A DNA stretch of 64,000 bases from Rosa chinensis (GCF_002994745.2 NC_037090.1:22704001-22768000); one strand, 5' to 3'; shown: positions 24,322 through 37,956, counted from the first letter of the stretch. Numbers and translations are program-made. The notes: generated from the letters alone by a model not told the origin.

Positions 24322-26960
24322 GGGGTGCTTACAAGATTGAGTGTAGTGTGAAAGGTTATGGAAGTACATGATGCATGTTCTTATTTTTTGGTTGTCGGTG
24401 GTTTTGGACTTGGGACCAACATTCAGGTCTGACAATCTAAATCTTTACATGGGCATGCAAAAAATGGGAGAATCCAAACCCATAAGCTTAAACACAATTA
24501 TCTACCTAATAGTCTTTCCAACAACACAAACATCAATACTTCTTTTATCCTGCAGTAGTTATCTTATTCTACACTAACATCAGATGTCAAGCAAAGTCCC
24601 TTATTATGTGTCTCCACTAGTCTAGTTTAAAACAATATTATCCAAAAGAAGGTTGCATCATTTCCCATAAAGAAATACTCTAGTTGATATCAGTATAAGT
24701 ATGAATTCAGCATCAATCACTACAGTAGAGGTATATGCAGACATGATTCCATGCTTTAAGCCTTGTGGCAAGGAGGCACGGCACGCAAACCTAGTCTTGT
24801 TCTTAGTGATATAGTTTTCACCTTAGCACTGTAATTTTACTCAAGTTCTTGTAGTTTTCTACTTTCTCTGTAGCCTATAAATTAAGGTTTCTTGTTCCTG
24901 CATTAGGACAACCCCCAGGAAATACAACTCAACAACCTCCAAGCAACATACCTCAGAGCCTCTAAATAATACATTAAGCAAGCCTCAAGCAGCAGGCCAA
25001 GCATTCCCAACCTCCAATCAAAAATCAGTTTCAAGCTCTAAATAACTTTAAACCCATCAACCACCACCAAAAATCTGTTCCTTCCTTACTGCATTAGATT
25101 ACACTATAGCAAACCTCTAACCGTAGCAAGCATCTCATCTTCTGCAATTCATGCACTTCTAGCTCCCACACCACATGCCTTCTTACAAACATTTTTTCAT
25201 GTACTTTTGTTCATCTATCAGACTATCAAAGCTATATGAAGTTTTTGCCAACATATCACAAGAAACATGTCACCGCAGCAGGTCAATATTACTGCGGGGG
25301 AGCTTAGGGGAAGACGCTACAAACCTTCTTGAAACTTTGGACTCAGTTCCCGAACTCAGAAGGGGTAAATAGAGGAGATCAAGCCAATCAAGCAATCCTA
25401 GTAGCCTCTACACAAATCTACCCAACACTTTTGAATTTTTGTTTTTTGTTCTCTATCAATGTGATTTATCTTTGTGCATGTTATGCAAAGATTGAGTTTT
25501 TTTTTTTGGCTTCTGTTTTTTTCCTCCTTGTGTTGTTCATATGTTTTGTTAATAAATTTAGACCAATAAAATTATGAATTTGACTCATGGATGAGTTGTA
25601 ACTTATCGGAAAGGCATAAAATCATAAATCTGCTATCAGGCTATCACATATTAACCACAACCACCGACGAGAAGGGAGGAGGATTTAGAACACCAATGTG
25701 GAAGTGCACCAACATGAATCGATGATTGGATTACATCAAATATGCTTTTTTGGTTATTAAAAAAAAGGGTTGATAATAAGTTGTTTGAGAGTGAGGATAT
25801 CTCGGTTTCCTACTCATTTTTCCGAGAAGAAGTTTTGTTTTCAAAGAAGAGAAAACCATTTCTATTCCCATGTTCTGTCCAGCGGCAAATCTTCGGGACC
25901 TTGTCGTCTGACAGCTAGGTAGTATTTCTCAGTCTTGTCGCAGTGGAGTTTAGGCCAAGACGAGGATAAGCGTTGGTGGAAGTGTATTATCTGCAACTGA
26001 GGAGTAGTCTACAATCGCCTATCTCAAGGAAGCCTGGGGAAGGCCGGGATGGTCACTTGAGCAGGCGCTCCTGCAGCATCCCGAAATCAAAGGCGATCCG
26101 GTAATAGTTGCTGATGGTTCGTGGATCTGACAATGGTGCTCCAGCTACGGTTGAGGTTCGATGGCTTGGCTCTTGCCTCGATTTGGCAATGGTTCCTGCC
26201 TTGATATGGTCAGGATGACGACGATCGGTTGATTGCTTCCTCGACATCAATGTGATCCGGTTCATTGGCACGGTGATTTGTTGGTTGCGATGCCGCCATT
26301 CTAACCGGGAAAGGTTATCAATCATGGGCCTGTCATGGGTCATGGGCATGTGTTCAGTCTTTGGGCCTCTACTGGTGAGCTTATATTCTGTTTTATGTAG
26401 TTTTAATAATCTATTTCAAGTTTAGGTGCATTTTATTTACAATAAATCCCTGCCAACTCTTGGTATGGTCATGTGGGCTTTGTATTAGGTTGCATACTCA
26501 GTGTGCCTTCTCTGCCCTATCGAGGGTGTAGATCATGGATTGGATGCAACCTCCTAGTGGCAAGATGAAACGTTGTGTTGGCGGATTTATTTCTAGTCGT
26601 CAGCATGTTGGGAAAACTACTTTTTTTTGTTTTATGACATTGCTTTAACTTCCTGATATGCCACGATTATTGTAAAGCAAATGGAGCAGTCAATATGACA
26701 CTCTTTGTTATTTTTAGTGTATGTTCGATTACATTGTAGTTGTAGAGACTCTTATTATCATTCAGAATATTTTCATCTCTTTCATCAATGAAGGCCTAAG
26801 GGCGGCCACACTAGCTCTTATTTCAAACAAGAAAAAAAATATTGATTTTAAATATCAAAAGTTGAAATCATCTTATAAGTGTTAAATCACTTACATTCTC
26901 GGTTGCATAGAAAAATTTTCATAAATGAAAGAAAATTTGAACACCCTTCACCCGAGTTTC
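24322..26960. other. Intergenic; possible LINE/copia debris, no gene supported
   Basis: 24322-25600 has no recognisable coding sequence. Around 24700-24920 it resembles a copia LTR (TATA-like tataaattaagg near 24876). 25850-26830 has the character of a degraded LINE 3' region, with a terminal stretch 'tctttcatcaatgaaggcct' and an A-rich end near 26830. None of these has ends or target duplications that I could confirm. Confidence 0.35.
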
Positions 26961-27094
26961 TAGAGCAAATATGAGCCTATTGTTTTTGTCCTTCGCCTCT
27001 CGGTCGAATTTCTCTAAATTGGCATTGTAGCTTAAACCCTGCTTAAAACCAAAGCCCATTAATACCGTCCTCAAATTGGAGAGGAGCTCCAACA

Positions 27095-30000
27095 ATGTCG
27101 AAGAAGAAGCTACTGACTCCTCTCTCCTCTCTTCTCCTCCTCCGACGAACCCTAACTTCCACCCCTCATTTCTCAATCCCACACTTCCAATCCCGCACCA
27201 ATTTCTCCCCCAATATCGAAAAGCTCCGCCCCCTTTTCCCGCTCCCCGGATTTGATTTTCCCGGCAAATCTTTCATCTCCTCCCAATTTGGGAACAAACC
27301 CAATTCCCCCACTGCTGGAACTGCAGCGCTGCCGCTCAAACGACGCCTTTTCTGCTCTGCCCCTCCTGTCGGTGCATCCAACCCGTCGATCACTCCGTCG
27401 ATTACTTTCAGATATTTGGACTGTAAGTCATTCCAGAAATTTTGATGCTTATCATTGTTTTGCTACATCAAATTGTCTTTCTTTCTTTGAATTTGTGGTT
27501 TCTATCTGTTTGGTTTCTGAGAAATAGTGGAATGTTTGAAACTTGGATAGTCATTGTTGTGAGGCTGTAAGAAAAACAAAGCTTATGCATTGCTGGTTCT
27601 ATATTGTTTGATAAAGAATGAAGAATTGAAGCTGTTGTGCTTACTGTTACTGTTCCCTTTTTTTTTTTGGTTTGAAAAAAAAAAAAATTACAGGGAGAGG
27701 AAGTATGATAGTGTGGAGGAACATCTGGAGGGAAAATATAAGGATTGGCAGAAAAAGTTGCACCCTGATCTTGTTCATTCAAAATCAGAGGTATTTCCTG
27801 AGACTTCTTCAATAGTTTAATATTTTGGAAAGAGATGAAAGAAGTATTCAGGCATTCAGCTATTATAAGGTGAATTTGATTTGGTTATTGTTTATTACGT
27901 TAACAGAAGGAGAGAGAGTACGCTGCTGAACAGTCTGCTCGGGTGATTGATGCATACCGCACGCTTAGCAAGCCCTTGGCGAGGGCAATCTATATTGTAA
28001 GTGACCTTTTGAAGTTTTTTCTTGGCTATGAGATTTGTATTTGATGCTGTGGTCAGACTTGGTGAGTTTTTTTGGGTACTTTTATGTATTTAAAGCAATG
28101 TTCTGAGAACTGGACCGGGTATAACATCCGAAACTAAATTTATTGTTATATTTATTCACCGTGTAATTACATTCGGCCAAGATCCATTTCTTCTTTAGGT
28201 TATATAATAAAATGTTAGGAATTTATGATGCTAGATAGATACTAAATACTTTCAGGGAGATAAAGGATTTATGACAATAAATAGATATGTTGTGTTTTTT
28301 CTAGCCAAGTATAGATTAATAGTACATTCCATATTGAAAAAAGAAGTTTGTTTTCAATTAAGGGCTTTTCTTTTTTGCATGTGTCCTATGGTCGTTGTAT
28401 TTGCACTTCACTACTGTTGTAATGGAAATCCTTATCCATAAAATTCCTGCATCCTCGTTCTGAACTCTTTGTGCCGAGTATAACTGAATTAGTAGGAAAG
28501 TGATGGGGAGCATTCATAATTGAAACTAAGTTGCTAACTACCACACCCATCCCCCTCTCCCTTGCTCAGGCTATCTCTACCCACGAATTGGTCTAGCTCT
28601 CCTCTGATGGAACACATTCCCCTCTAATAGGCATGTTGGCTCAATACATGTTATACGGCAGAAAGTTTGTAATATTTCTGGAAAAATGCCAAGATTCTAG
28701 CCTTCTCTACTAGTATCCACAGAACTTCACAATTTTTACCAATATGTCCAAAATTCCAAAAGGACACTGAGGAAGAATATTGCCCGACTTCTATAAAGAT
28801 GTAATATATTGCCCGTCTTTCAACATTTTCATCACACTGTGCATACTCAGATCTCATTGTTGCTAGCTTTTCAATTGCACTTTGGTTTCTGGGCCCCTTA
28901 ATGAAAGACAAATGCGAGAAGATCATCTGGTCAATTTTTATTTTCCTTTTTAATGATGCTTAATGTCTGCTATTCATTCTTTCCGCAAGTTCATGAAATT
29001 AAACTGCACTATATCTTTTTCAGCTGAAGCTTGAAGGTGTAGACATCGATGAAGAAGAGACACTTTCAGACTTAGATTTGTTAAGTGAGGTAATTTGCAA
29101 ACTTTGAATTTTACTGTATTTATGCAAATCTAGTCCTTTGTAGTTTGTTGAAAGATACCGGTTATATCTGCTTGTTACTGGAGCCTCAGAGAAACAGTGA
29201 ATAAAAAAGATGGGACACATAATTTCATATTTTCGTATCTACACGTATGTTCCATGTATCTGCTTATTGCTCCGTGTAGAGATCTTTAACATATTTGGAG
29301 GGCACATGATTTAGATGAATAGTATCTATCAGGTTCTCTCTCTGAATCTGTTAAATCATTTATAGTGAATTTTTAACCAAGTCTGTAAAATCCAAGATAA
29401 TTTAAGCATGTGATATTTGAGGTTACAAATTGGGATGTTGCAAGTGAGCATATTTTGATTGAGATGATTTGCCATGGAGGTGCTGTCTTAATTCATCATT
29501 CTAGAATTCTTGATTCAGGACATAATCTTATGTAATTGGAGAAAGCATAGCTCCTGTAGATGTTTTGGAGGGTTGCTTTCATCTTATTTTCTGAAATGGA
29601 TGGAAGTTATTGATATTTCAGTTTTCTGATTATTGGTCCCCCCACTAAGACTTCGGACTTCTGATTCCTACTGGCTTAAAATATTTTCAGATTTTGGAAG
29701 TAAGGGAAGCTGTTGAAGAGGCTCCCAACTCTCAGGCTTTAAATCAGATTCAGTCTCTGGTATGACCCAAGACTTTTTTAATACATGCAGGAATACTTTG
29801 TACAGGAGTACATCATTTCTGTACGGTTATCACATTTGTGGGTTCTTCACTCGATGTAGAGCAATTCCTTACAGGACTAAGGGTCATCAGATTGTTTAGA
29901 TTCTTAAGATTAACTATTGCATCTTGTCTAATGGCAGGAATGGTATTGTAACAGTTCTGTGTTTACTTCCTTCTGGGAAGGAAAGCCTGCTTGTTTACCT

Positions 30001-30240
30001 TAAGTCACCTGCCTAGTCAATTGAATATGTGTAATGAGGTCTTTAATGCCCTTTTATTATCTTAATTTATATCCAAAATGACCTGTGTTCTTACTCATCC
30101 AGATGCAAGAGAAACTGAAGCAGTGGTCTAATTCTTTTGCCGAGGCATTTGAAAGCCGGAACTTTGAAGAAGCCGTAAAAGCTATCCGGCGAATGACTTA
30201 CTATGAGCGTGTAAATGAAGAAATTGTAAAGAGGCAATGA
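27095..30240 (+). pseudogene. HSCB: HSCB copy 1, one-base frameshift in exon 1
   Basis: Six exons: 27095-27422, 27694-27790, 27907-27996, 29024-29089, 29691-29759, 30103-30240. All later exon lengths equal those of copy 2, but exon 1 is 328 rather than 329 nt. The run of C at about 27305-27310 has 5 C where copy 2 has 6. The shift comes before the CxxC..CxxC metal-binding motif, so the J-domain (HPD in exon 2, KKLHPDLVHSK) and the C-terminal helical domain are out of frame with the start. The rest is well preserved. Exon 6 keeps AIRRMTYYERVNEEI, which agrees with the family pattern better than copy 2 does. It may be a true pseudogene, a heterozygous allele, or a sequencing error in a homopolymer. 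If the missing base is an error, this would be the better-conserved HSCB. Confidence 0.85.
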
Positions 30241-31298
30241 AGGTAGTCTATACTATACTCTTCAACTAAGTCATCATTATAGACAGAATGGGTATACCAC
30301 GATTCATATAGGGCAAAGTGTATTAACATTTCTATCTACCAAAAAATGCATTCCGGAAAAGGCTCTATACGGTTATGTTATCATCCTGTAATTTCAAGTA
30401 ATATATCAGAAAATAGAACCGTGGGTTTGTAAGCCTAGAAATTTAGTTTTAGTGAAGGCTGGATCTCTTATCTTTTACTTATTAGATTATTAACACATAT
30501 TACTAATGAGACTTACTATCAAGCAACTTTCAGGCTGGGGCGTGTGAGACTGATATGGTTCTTGTGCAAACAGAATTTAAATTCATGATCGGAAAGTACA
30601 AGCTCTAATGAAGAAAGTGTGAGTAGTTTATATTTCAGAAATGAAATGTTCTGCTTTAATTATTTGCCCCTTTTCATCTGCATGAATGGTAGTTTGATCC
30701 TAGATTCTGTTCTCTATTTACAGGCAGGTTTTGATTGAAGACCTGGTTGAGATTGTTCTGCATCCTTTTGATTCATAATAGATATTAGAGGAGCCGATAT
30801 TCTAAATATTTTCATGATGGTTCAGACTTCAGAGATGGATTGTTTATGCTACAGTTGTATCCAGCAGGCGCTTGTAAGCCTAGGAGTTCATCACTGAATA
30901 AAAGATACATGATGGTGTCATTTGTTTACAAAATAATAAAGAATTTATTCTGTGTTTTTCGTCAAACTCAAACTGTTAGGAGTCTTGTATTACTAGTTGA
31001 TCCAGACACCAAAGATTATTGTAGATGAGAAAATATTTTATCAGATCAATTTTATCTTCAAATTTAAGGACTCGAGTTCATGGATCTGCTCCATTTACAG
31101 GTCTACCTATACTTCTTGGGTTTCTAGACTCTTAATGGCATTTATATTCTTGTGTCACCCAAGATTCGAGTCTTAATGGCATTTATATTCATGTGTCACC
31201 CAATATTTGATCTTACGGCTTTAGTGCATGAGCCTTCCATCCTCTCTATTTCACAATCATTGTACTCCTCTCAGGTTGCCACCTTTTCTTTTCTGCTT
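30241..31298. other. HSCB 3' flank, no separate gene
   Basis: This is collinear with 49165-50186 in the second copy. It probably contains the HSCB 3' UTR, with GT..AG-like signals in it that could be 3' UTR introns (for example tttcag near 30533 and ttacag near 30722). No open frame has recognisable similarity. Confidence 0.5.
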
Positions 31299-31760
31299 AT
31301 GGCGGCCCAACCACCTTCTCCTCCTGATCACCCCAAATCACCTCCTCCTAATGCCCCTCCCAACTTGCATCCTATACCGGAACCCTTCGGATTATCATCA
31401 TGCTCCATCATCTCCTCCAGATTATCATCAAACAAATCACAATCAGTCTCTAGTCATGGCCCATCGGGGACAATATTCTATTCCATTTATTGCTCCTCCT
31501 CCAGTGGTGGAACTTCTTGATGATCCTTGTGAAACAAATGTCGCTGATCGGGGAAGAAGATGCCTAGTAGGACAAGTCTTTGGAGAGCCGGTCTCAGTTA
31601 AGAGTGTCAGGTCTCGGTGCTTGAGCACCGAGTTGGAAAGTCCTTCTTGGAAGCGTTCAGATTAATAATAGCTTTGGACCTGACTGGTTCAGGGCAATGT
31701 TTGATAATGAAGAGGATTTCATTCATGTTCTTAACAACAAGCCATGGTTTGTCCAAGGAC
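31299..31760 (+). pseudogene. DUF4283 retroelement ORF1 fragment (copy 1)
   Basis: From ATG 31299 the frame reads MAAQPPSPPDHPKSPPPNAP, a proline-rich start. After a frameshift it continues as VVELLDDP, GRRCLVGQVFGEPVSVKSVR, then DWFRAMFDNEEDFIHVLNNK and PWFVQGQIV. The second part has the DUF4283 pattern found in the gag-like ORF1 of plant LINE-type elements. At least two frameshifts break it. The counterpart in copy 2 (50187-50615) is broken at different places. Confidence 0.65.
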
Positions 31761-32516
31761 AAATAGTAGATTTTTTTTTTCAATTTTCTAATAATTTTTA
31801 ATGAAAAGCGATTTGAAAACAAAAAAAAATTTGAACTTTAATTTGAAAACAAAAAAAATATCTGTCATTATTTTCTTTTAAGTTGAAAATGTATTATTTA
31901 GTGTTTAGACAAATATATTTTTAACAGGATATTTAACGATGAGTTTGCGATATTTTTCAAAAATTGGTGCGGTAAGTGTTGAATAATTCAAAATTTAATG
32001 ACTACTAGTGATTTTTTGACGCCACGATAATTCAAAAATTTCTGCTCATTTGTGTAGTCCTTTGTGTCTCATCTTCACTCCTCTTAACGTTTGCTAGCTC
32101 CTCTTTCCTTTCGTGAGTTCATTTCCACTTTTTAGCTCCAAGGTCCTGAAAATAAAAACTATTACTAAAAATAGAAACTTTCCTAAAACGAAAAATAGAA
32201 ACTTTCCAAAAGTGAGAAATGGAAACTTTCCTAAACTAAAATGGAAACTTGCTAAAAACCGGAAAAAGAAACTTTCCTAAACTAAAGGGATTCATTTAAG
32301 GAAATAACTAAGCAAATATGAGGAAATAACCGTTAAAACGTCGCATTAAAATGCTCCTATCAAATGTCAGTTGGCAGGTCAAGAAATTGACCCAGAAAAT
32401 GACCAAAAGTGACATTTTGTGAATAGTATCTGACAGGTCAAGAAAAAATGTGAAAATGAAAGGTAAAAAGCAGTGAATAATATTGACCTGCCAAACTCAA
32501 CGAGTGGACTTACTCG

Positions 32517-32760
32517 TAGGTTTTGGTGCTTAGCCAGTTGGAAAGGCCTTCTTGGAAGCGTTCAGATTAATAATAGCCTTGAACCTAACTGGTTCAGGGC
32601 AATGTTTGATTATGAGGAGGATTTCATTCATGTTCTTAACAACAAGCCATGGATAGCTTTGAACCTGACTGGTTCAGGGCAATGTTTGATTATGAGGAGG
32701 ATTTAATTCATGTTCTTAACAACAAGCCATGGTTTGTCCAAGGACAAATAGTAGATTTTT
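32517..32760 (+). repeat. Repeated pieces of the DUF4283 fragment
   Basis: The 3' part of the DUF4283 sequence (same bases as about 31605-31760) occurs again here. Its last 81 bp or so (32570-32651) is itself duplicated head-to-tail at 32652-32733. The flanking AT-rich sequence (31760-31990) is also repeated at 32755-33000, giving a larger direct repeat that is present only in copy 1 of the segmental duplication. Confidence 0.75.
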
Positions 32761-33125
32761 TTTTTCTTTCAATTTCCTAATAATTTTAATTGAAAAGCGA
32801 TTTAAAAAAAAATTTGATCTTTAATTTGAAAAAAAATATATATCTGTCATTATTTTTTTTTTTAAGTTTAAAATGTATTATTTAGTGTTTAGACAAATAT
32901 ATTTTCAATTTTAACTGACTTTAACAAGATATTTAACGACATTGAGTGAGTTTGCGATATTTTTTAAAAATTGGTGCGGTAAGTGTTGAATAAGTTATTT
33001 TTTGATGCCACTATAACGACCCAGATTTCGAAATTATCATTGTCCCTGCTTTGAGTAATTGTGTGGCTTTCCTTGCGCCACGTCCGATGTGGAAGTGAGT
33101 CGTGGTTAAGTTCCAGACAAGGAAA

Positions 33126-33139
33126 TGAGTCATGACTCA
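33126..33139. promoter_or_regulatory. Palindromic bZIP-type site upstream of kinase A1
   Basis: TGAGTCATGACTCA is a perfect 14-bp palindrome made of two abutting TGAGTCA (GCN4/AP-1-like) half-motifs, 157 bp upstream of the A1 start codon. The identical site is conserved at 51193-51206 upstream of A2. In plants such motifs bind bZIP factors. A regulatory role here is inferred. Confidence 0.5.
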
Positions 33140-33282
33140 TGGTCAGCCTGAAGCCCAGACTACAATCGAGTTCAGAATGCGCGTAAACAGCTAGTAGAAT
33201 CGTTAACAACGGAGACACTGAAAATGTAATATAATAAGAAAGCGTAAAATCCCACTATTTGAAATCCAATAATACCCCGAAA

Positions 33283-36200
33283 ATGTTATTGAAATCTTTG
33301 CTTCTCTTCCTCCTCTTCCAATTTTGCACTTGCAGGGACACCATCAGATGGAATGAACAACAACTGAAGGATGTTGATGGTGAAGTTTTGGTGTCCAAAG
33401 AAAACAACTTTGAGTTGGGTTTCTTCAGCCCCGGCGTTTCTAGCCACCGGTACGTTGGTATTTGGTATTCTCAATCTAAAATATCTGCAAAAACAGTGGT
33501 GTGGATCGCAAACAGAGACAGCCCCATCAATGATACCTCTGGGGTTCTCAAAATGAACAGGTATGGAGAATTAGCTCTTTATGCTTATAACATGGAGAAC
33601 ATTCCTATATGGTCCACAAATGCGTCACAGTCGGTCCAAAACACAGACACCTTAAATAGATATGTACAGCTTTTAGATACCGGAAACTTAGTCGTGTTCC
33701 GGGATGGTAGAAATGGAAGCTTGATTTTATGGCAAAGTTTTGATTATCCTACTGATACTCTAATCCCAGGTATGAAATCTGGGTTGAATTGGAAAAAAGG
33801 GCTAGATTGGCATTTAACATCTTGGAAGTCACAAGATGACCCTGGAAAGGGGGACTATGCCTTTAGGGTCGATCCGAATCACAATGCTACTCCCCAATAT
33901 TTTGTCTACAAGGGTTTCACTAAGTATTGGCGAGTGGATGCAGGGCCATGGCCTAATTTTGTTAGTAATGCCAACGAAATGTATATTACCCTGCCTTATA
34001 AGAGCAATGCTATTTCGATACTAAAGTTGAAGGATTCCGGGTTATTTCAGCACCTACTATGGAATGGTGCTGACCATCAATGGGTGGAAATGTGGTCTTC
34101 GCCGAAATACCCTTGTGACTGGTATGGACATTGTGGTGCCAACAGCAAATGTAGCCCTGACAATATTAATTTATTTGAGTGTGAGTGTATTCCAGGGTAT
34201 GAGCCAAAATCTGTAGATGGTTGGAATCGGAGAGATGGAATAGATGGATGTGTGAGTAAACGAGTAAGAGTGTCAAAGTGTAGGAATGGAGAAGGGTTTG
34301 TGAAGGTGGCAAGGGTAAAAGATCCAGACACGTCGAATGTAGCACGGCTGAGAACAAGTATGAGTGCCAAAGAGTGTGAGCAGGAGTGCTTGAAAAATTG
34401 TTCTTGCACGGCATATATGAGCATTACACTGGAAAGGGTTGCCAATTGCTTGACATGGTATGATGACTTGATGGACATGTTAGTTTACACAGGGGCCGGA
34501 CGAGATCTATATGTTCGTGTGGATAAAATTTCATTAGGTACTACTTTGCTTGCCAATGGAAATTTCAATTACTAATTTTGAGAATTAGAAGAATCTGTCT
34601 GGTTTACAATTTTACATAACTGGGTTTGGTGTTCATGTATGTAGGCTCTCTTTGTAAGCCTTTTCTAATTTTTGTCCCACTCTTATATGCAGCTGAGGCC
34701 AGAAACTCACAAGGTTTCTTCAGGAGTGGCAAGGTCCTTATTCCAATACTAACTGCTCTGGTGGCACTACTACTAATCATTATACTTTCCGTGTGGTTGC
34801 TTAAGAAAAAGAGGAAGACAAGAGGTATAAGAAGAACTAATCTATTATGAAATGATGAACTGTTTTAGTTACCTCAAAACCCGTAAACAAAATATCTGAT
34901 CTGATTTTATAGTCATTTTGCTAATGTAGTTTTAATAGTGAAGATCAAATGATTGAGAGAATAATTTTTCATGTTTCTCATTTTTTTTTTTTTATTTATG
35001 ATGGCAAAGACTATTTGGATGCGGAGGAACTTGAGGAAACTAAGAGACACCCGGAATTGCAATTTTTCGATCTTAACACACTAATTGCAGCCACAGACAA
35101 CTTCTCTGATGCCAATAAACTCGGCCAAGGTGGTTTTGGCAGTGTTTATAAGGTAATTAAACCCATATCAGGTAGCTTATTGTTTCTTACTGCAGCTACT
35201 CCTCAAAAGTTTTATCTGTGAAAGCTCTATATGAATATTGAACCATATATTCAGGGTGAGTTACCAAACGAACAAAAGGTTGCTATAAAAAGATTGTCCA
35301 GAACTTCAAGACAGGGAATCGAAGAATTCAAAAACGAAGTTGCACTAATAGCCAGACTTCAACACAGGAATCTTGTGAAACTTTTAGGCTGCTGTATAAA
35401 GGGAGAAGAAAGGATATTGGTTCTGGAATACATGCCGCACAAAAGCTTGGACTCCTTTCTTTTTGGTATGTTATTAAGAAGAATCCTTTGTTTTTGAGTT
35501 TTTGGTATGTTATCAAGAAAACTTTGATTTTTTTTATGCCTTATCTAAAATAAGTAGCCTCTAACCAACATATCCATCAATATAAGTTCCAATTCTCTTG
35601 TTGTAGATAACACAAGGAGGTCACTCTTAAATTGGGAAAAGCGTTTTGAAATTATCAATGGGGTTGCTCGTGGGGTTCTATATCTTCATCGGGACTCAAG
35701 ATTGAGGATTATCCACAGGGATCTGAAAACCAGTAATGTCCTTTTAGATGCCAAGTTAGACCCAAAAATTTCTGATTTCGGCATGGCAAGAATATTTCAA
35801 GGGGACCAACTCCTGGAAAAGACAAACAGAGTTGTCGGAACATAGTAAGAATCATACTAGCACTCGTACATTAATTCGATTAATTAGCAAACTGTCACTT
35901 TCGTATTCATTTACTTTTCTTTGGTTAAAGATTGTAATATGTCATTTTGTTCATATCCAGTGGCTACATGTCACCAGAATATGCAGTATTTGGGAGATTT
36001 TCTACGAAATCTGATGTGTTTAGTTTTGGGATCATACTATTGGAGATTGTTAGTGGCAAGAGAAACAATGGTTCTTATGAGATGCATTATTCCATAAACT
36101 TGATAGGACATGTAAGTAACACAAAGTTTGCTTATAATGTTTCCTTGATTTGGATTACATATTGATACCTTTACCAAAACTTTGAACAACAGGTATGGCA

Positions 36201-36498
36201 ACTTTGGGTAGAAGACAAAGTCTTGGAAATTGTGGATTCATCACTACTAGAGATTTATCAGCTTGATGAAGCCTTGAGATGCATTCAAGTTGGGCTTTTG
36301 TGCGTGCAAGAAGATTTGAAGGACCGACCAGCCATGTCAGCCGTCGTGTTCATGTTGAGTGGTGAAACATCTCTTCCATCTCCTAAGCAGCCTGCATTTG
36401 TTTTCAGAACAAGTTCCAGCATTGTTGATGATCCCTTCATTCCAAATGAATCATATTCTAGTAATAGTTTGACAATAACTAACATGGAAGCGCGATAA
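33283..36498 (+). CDS. G-type lectin S-receptor-like Ser/Thr kinase A1 (811 aa)
   Basis: Seven exons: 33283-34537, 34693-34824, 35010-35152, 35255-35465, 35607-35844, 35961-36111, 36193-36498. They total 2436 nt in one frame. The ATG at 33283 is chosen because it begins a signal peptide ([15 protein letters not shown]); only a TTG lies in frame upstream. Order: signal peptide 1-19, bulb-type lectin about 30-150 (ending [16 protein letters not shown]), S-locus glycoprotein region, EGF-like about 276-320, PAN/apple about 332-414 with CSCTAY, transmembrane helix about 433-456, kinase about 493-770. Kinase motifs: GQGGFGSVY, Lys in VAIKRL (about 522), [19 protein letters not shown]. All catalytic residues are present, and it is an RD kinase. 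Expected at the plasma membrane; ligand unknown. It is of the Arabidopsis At1g11410/RKS1 general type (family-level inference). Confidence 0.93.
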
Positions 36499-37148
36499 TT
36501 ATATGTAGTGTTCACCTGGTAACCAAAAATTTCATGGTCACGTACCATTTGAATTAAATTGAATGGTTGAAATTAAAATATTTAAAACACTTTCAATTAA
36601 TCTCAATTTTTGAATTTAAATCTAATAGGAGGTAATTATTAAATTTGTGATCAACGGTGACCGAGTGAACATTATAATGATATGAAGCTCTTGTTTATTC
36701 TTAATTAACATAATTTCTTTTATGTTTTCTAGTTCACCACTGATTTAGGATACAAGCATATAAGAATTTATTGTATGTGCCGTTTTGACTTTGAAAAATG
36801 ACATCTCTTCATTCCTTTGTCAAACAAAATTTATACAATTTTTTTTTTTTAAGTTGGAGTTGTATACTTGTATTGCACACTGACAATAGAAACTAATAAA
36901 AAAGAGACTTGTATAGATAATTGTGTAGTTATTTTTTCTTTTTGTTTTGAGGGGAGGAGATCACCTGTCCCCAATTTTCCTATCCCAAACCTGTCCCACC
37001 AATCATATTCCGCCACATATTTATTTTCTAACGGCAACATAACACTGTTTACGTCCCCTAAAAATAATAAAAAAAGGCAAAAAGCTTAATTTTTTTCCTG
37101 TACTCTTTCTCCCTCTCCTTTTTCTCTCATCAAAACCCAAAAGCTGTT

Positions 37149-37187
<39 letters not shown>

Positions 37188-37956
37188 AATCCAAAAACTG
37201 CTATCCAAATGGAGTTTCTTCTCAGCAAACCCATGCTAAATTTCCCAAACTCCTTTGACTAAATCCAAAATTCTGATTTTGAATTGTGTATTCTATCTTT
37301 TAGCTTAGTTGGAGAAAGAGTGTTAAATTCAGATTTGACTTCGGTGACTAGAGGAAATTGGATACAAAATATTTGCTTTGAAAATATGAGATCAGAATCC
37401 TGGAAGCTGCAATTCAATCTCTTCTTTTTTCTTCAATTTGCTCAAAGTTTTAATGAAACATGAATGTCATGGATGGTGGCTCTGTGTGTGGGGACCAAGA
37501 AGAAGAGGTATGGGTATGTGTCAAAATATATTATTTTTCTTTAATATAATATAATATATATATATATATATATGTTGTTAGTAAAATCATCATTAATTAT
37601 GGATTTGTATGGGTATGTGTTATTAATTATGGATTTCTTTAATATAATATTTGTTAGTTTATATTTTTGTATGGGTATGTGTCAACATATATATACATGT
37701 TGTTATTTTTCTTGGCAGATACAATCTTCGAATCTTGGACAAGTTGGATGGTTTCTCTCTGTGAACATGATGTTCATGACGCAAGTTAAAGCTTCAGTTG
37801 AATTAGATGAATGCGTGTAAAGTGAAGTAGTAGAATTGTCGACAAGAGCTCAAATAGAGAGAATCCCACTCGACTCGCATACAAAAACGGTGTATGAAAA
37901 AGGACATCTGGTCATTTTTTATATTCACACATAGCCAGATTGCAAACGCCCTGAAA
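36499..37956. other. Intergenic between kinases A1 and B1
   Basis: No gene. It contains a CT microsatellite (37156-37182), a TA-rich run (37545-37572) and one copy of a segment containing 'gtgtgtggggaccaagaaga' (about 37450-37530). That segment occurs three times in the second copy of the duplication (55490, 56020, 56420). The last 150 bp or so form the B1 leader. Confidence 0.6.

Noticed and set aside
33259..33282. N-terminal extension of kinase A1 from 33259
   Set aside because: The first codon there is TTG, not ATG. The ATG at 33283 starts a clear signal peptide and matches A2.
34077..34478. 133-codon minus-strand frames repeated at 52143 and 59509
   Set aside because: These are antisense shadows of the EGF/PAN part of kinase exon 1. 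They recur only because the sense genes are paralogues.
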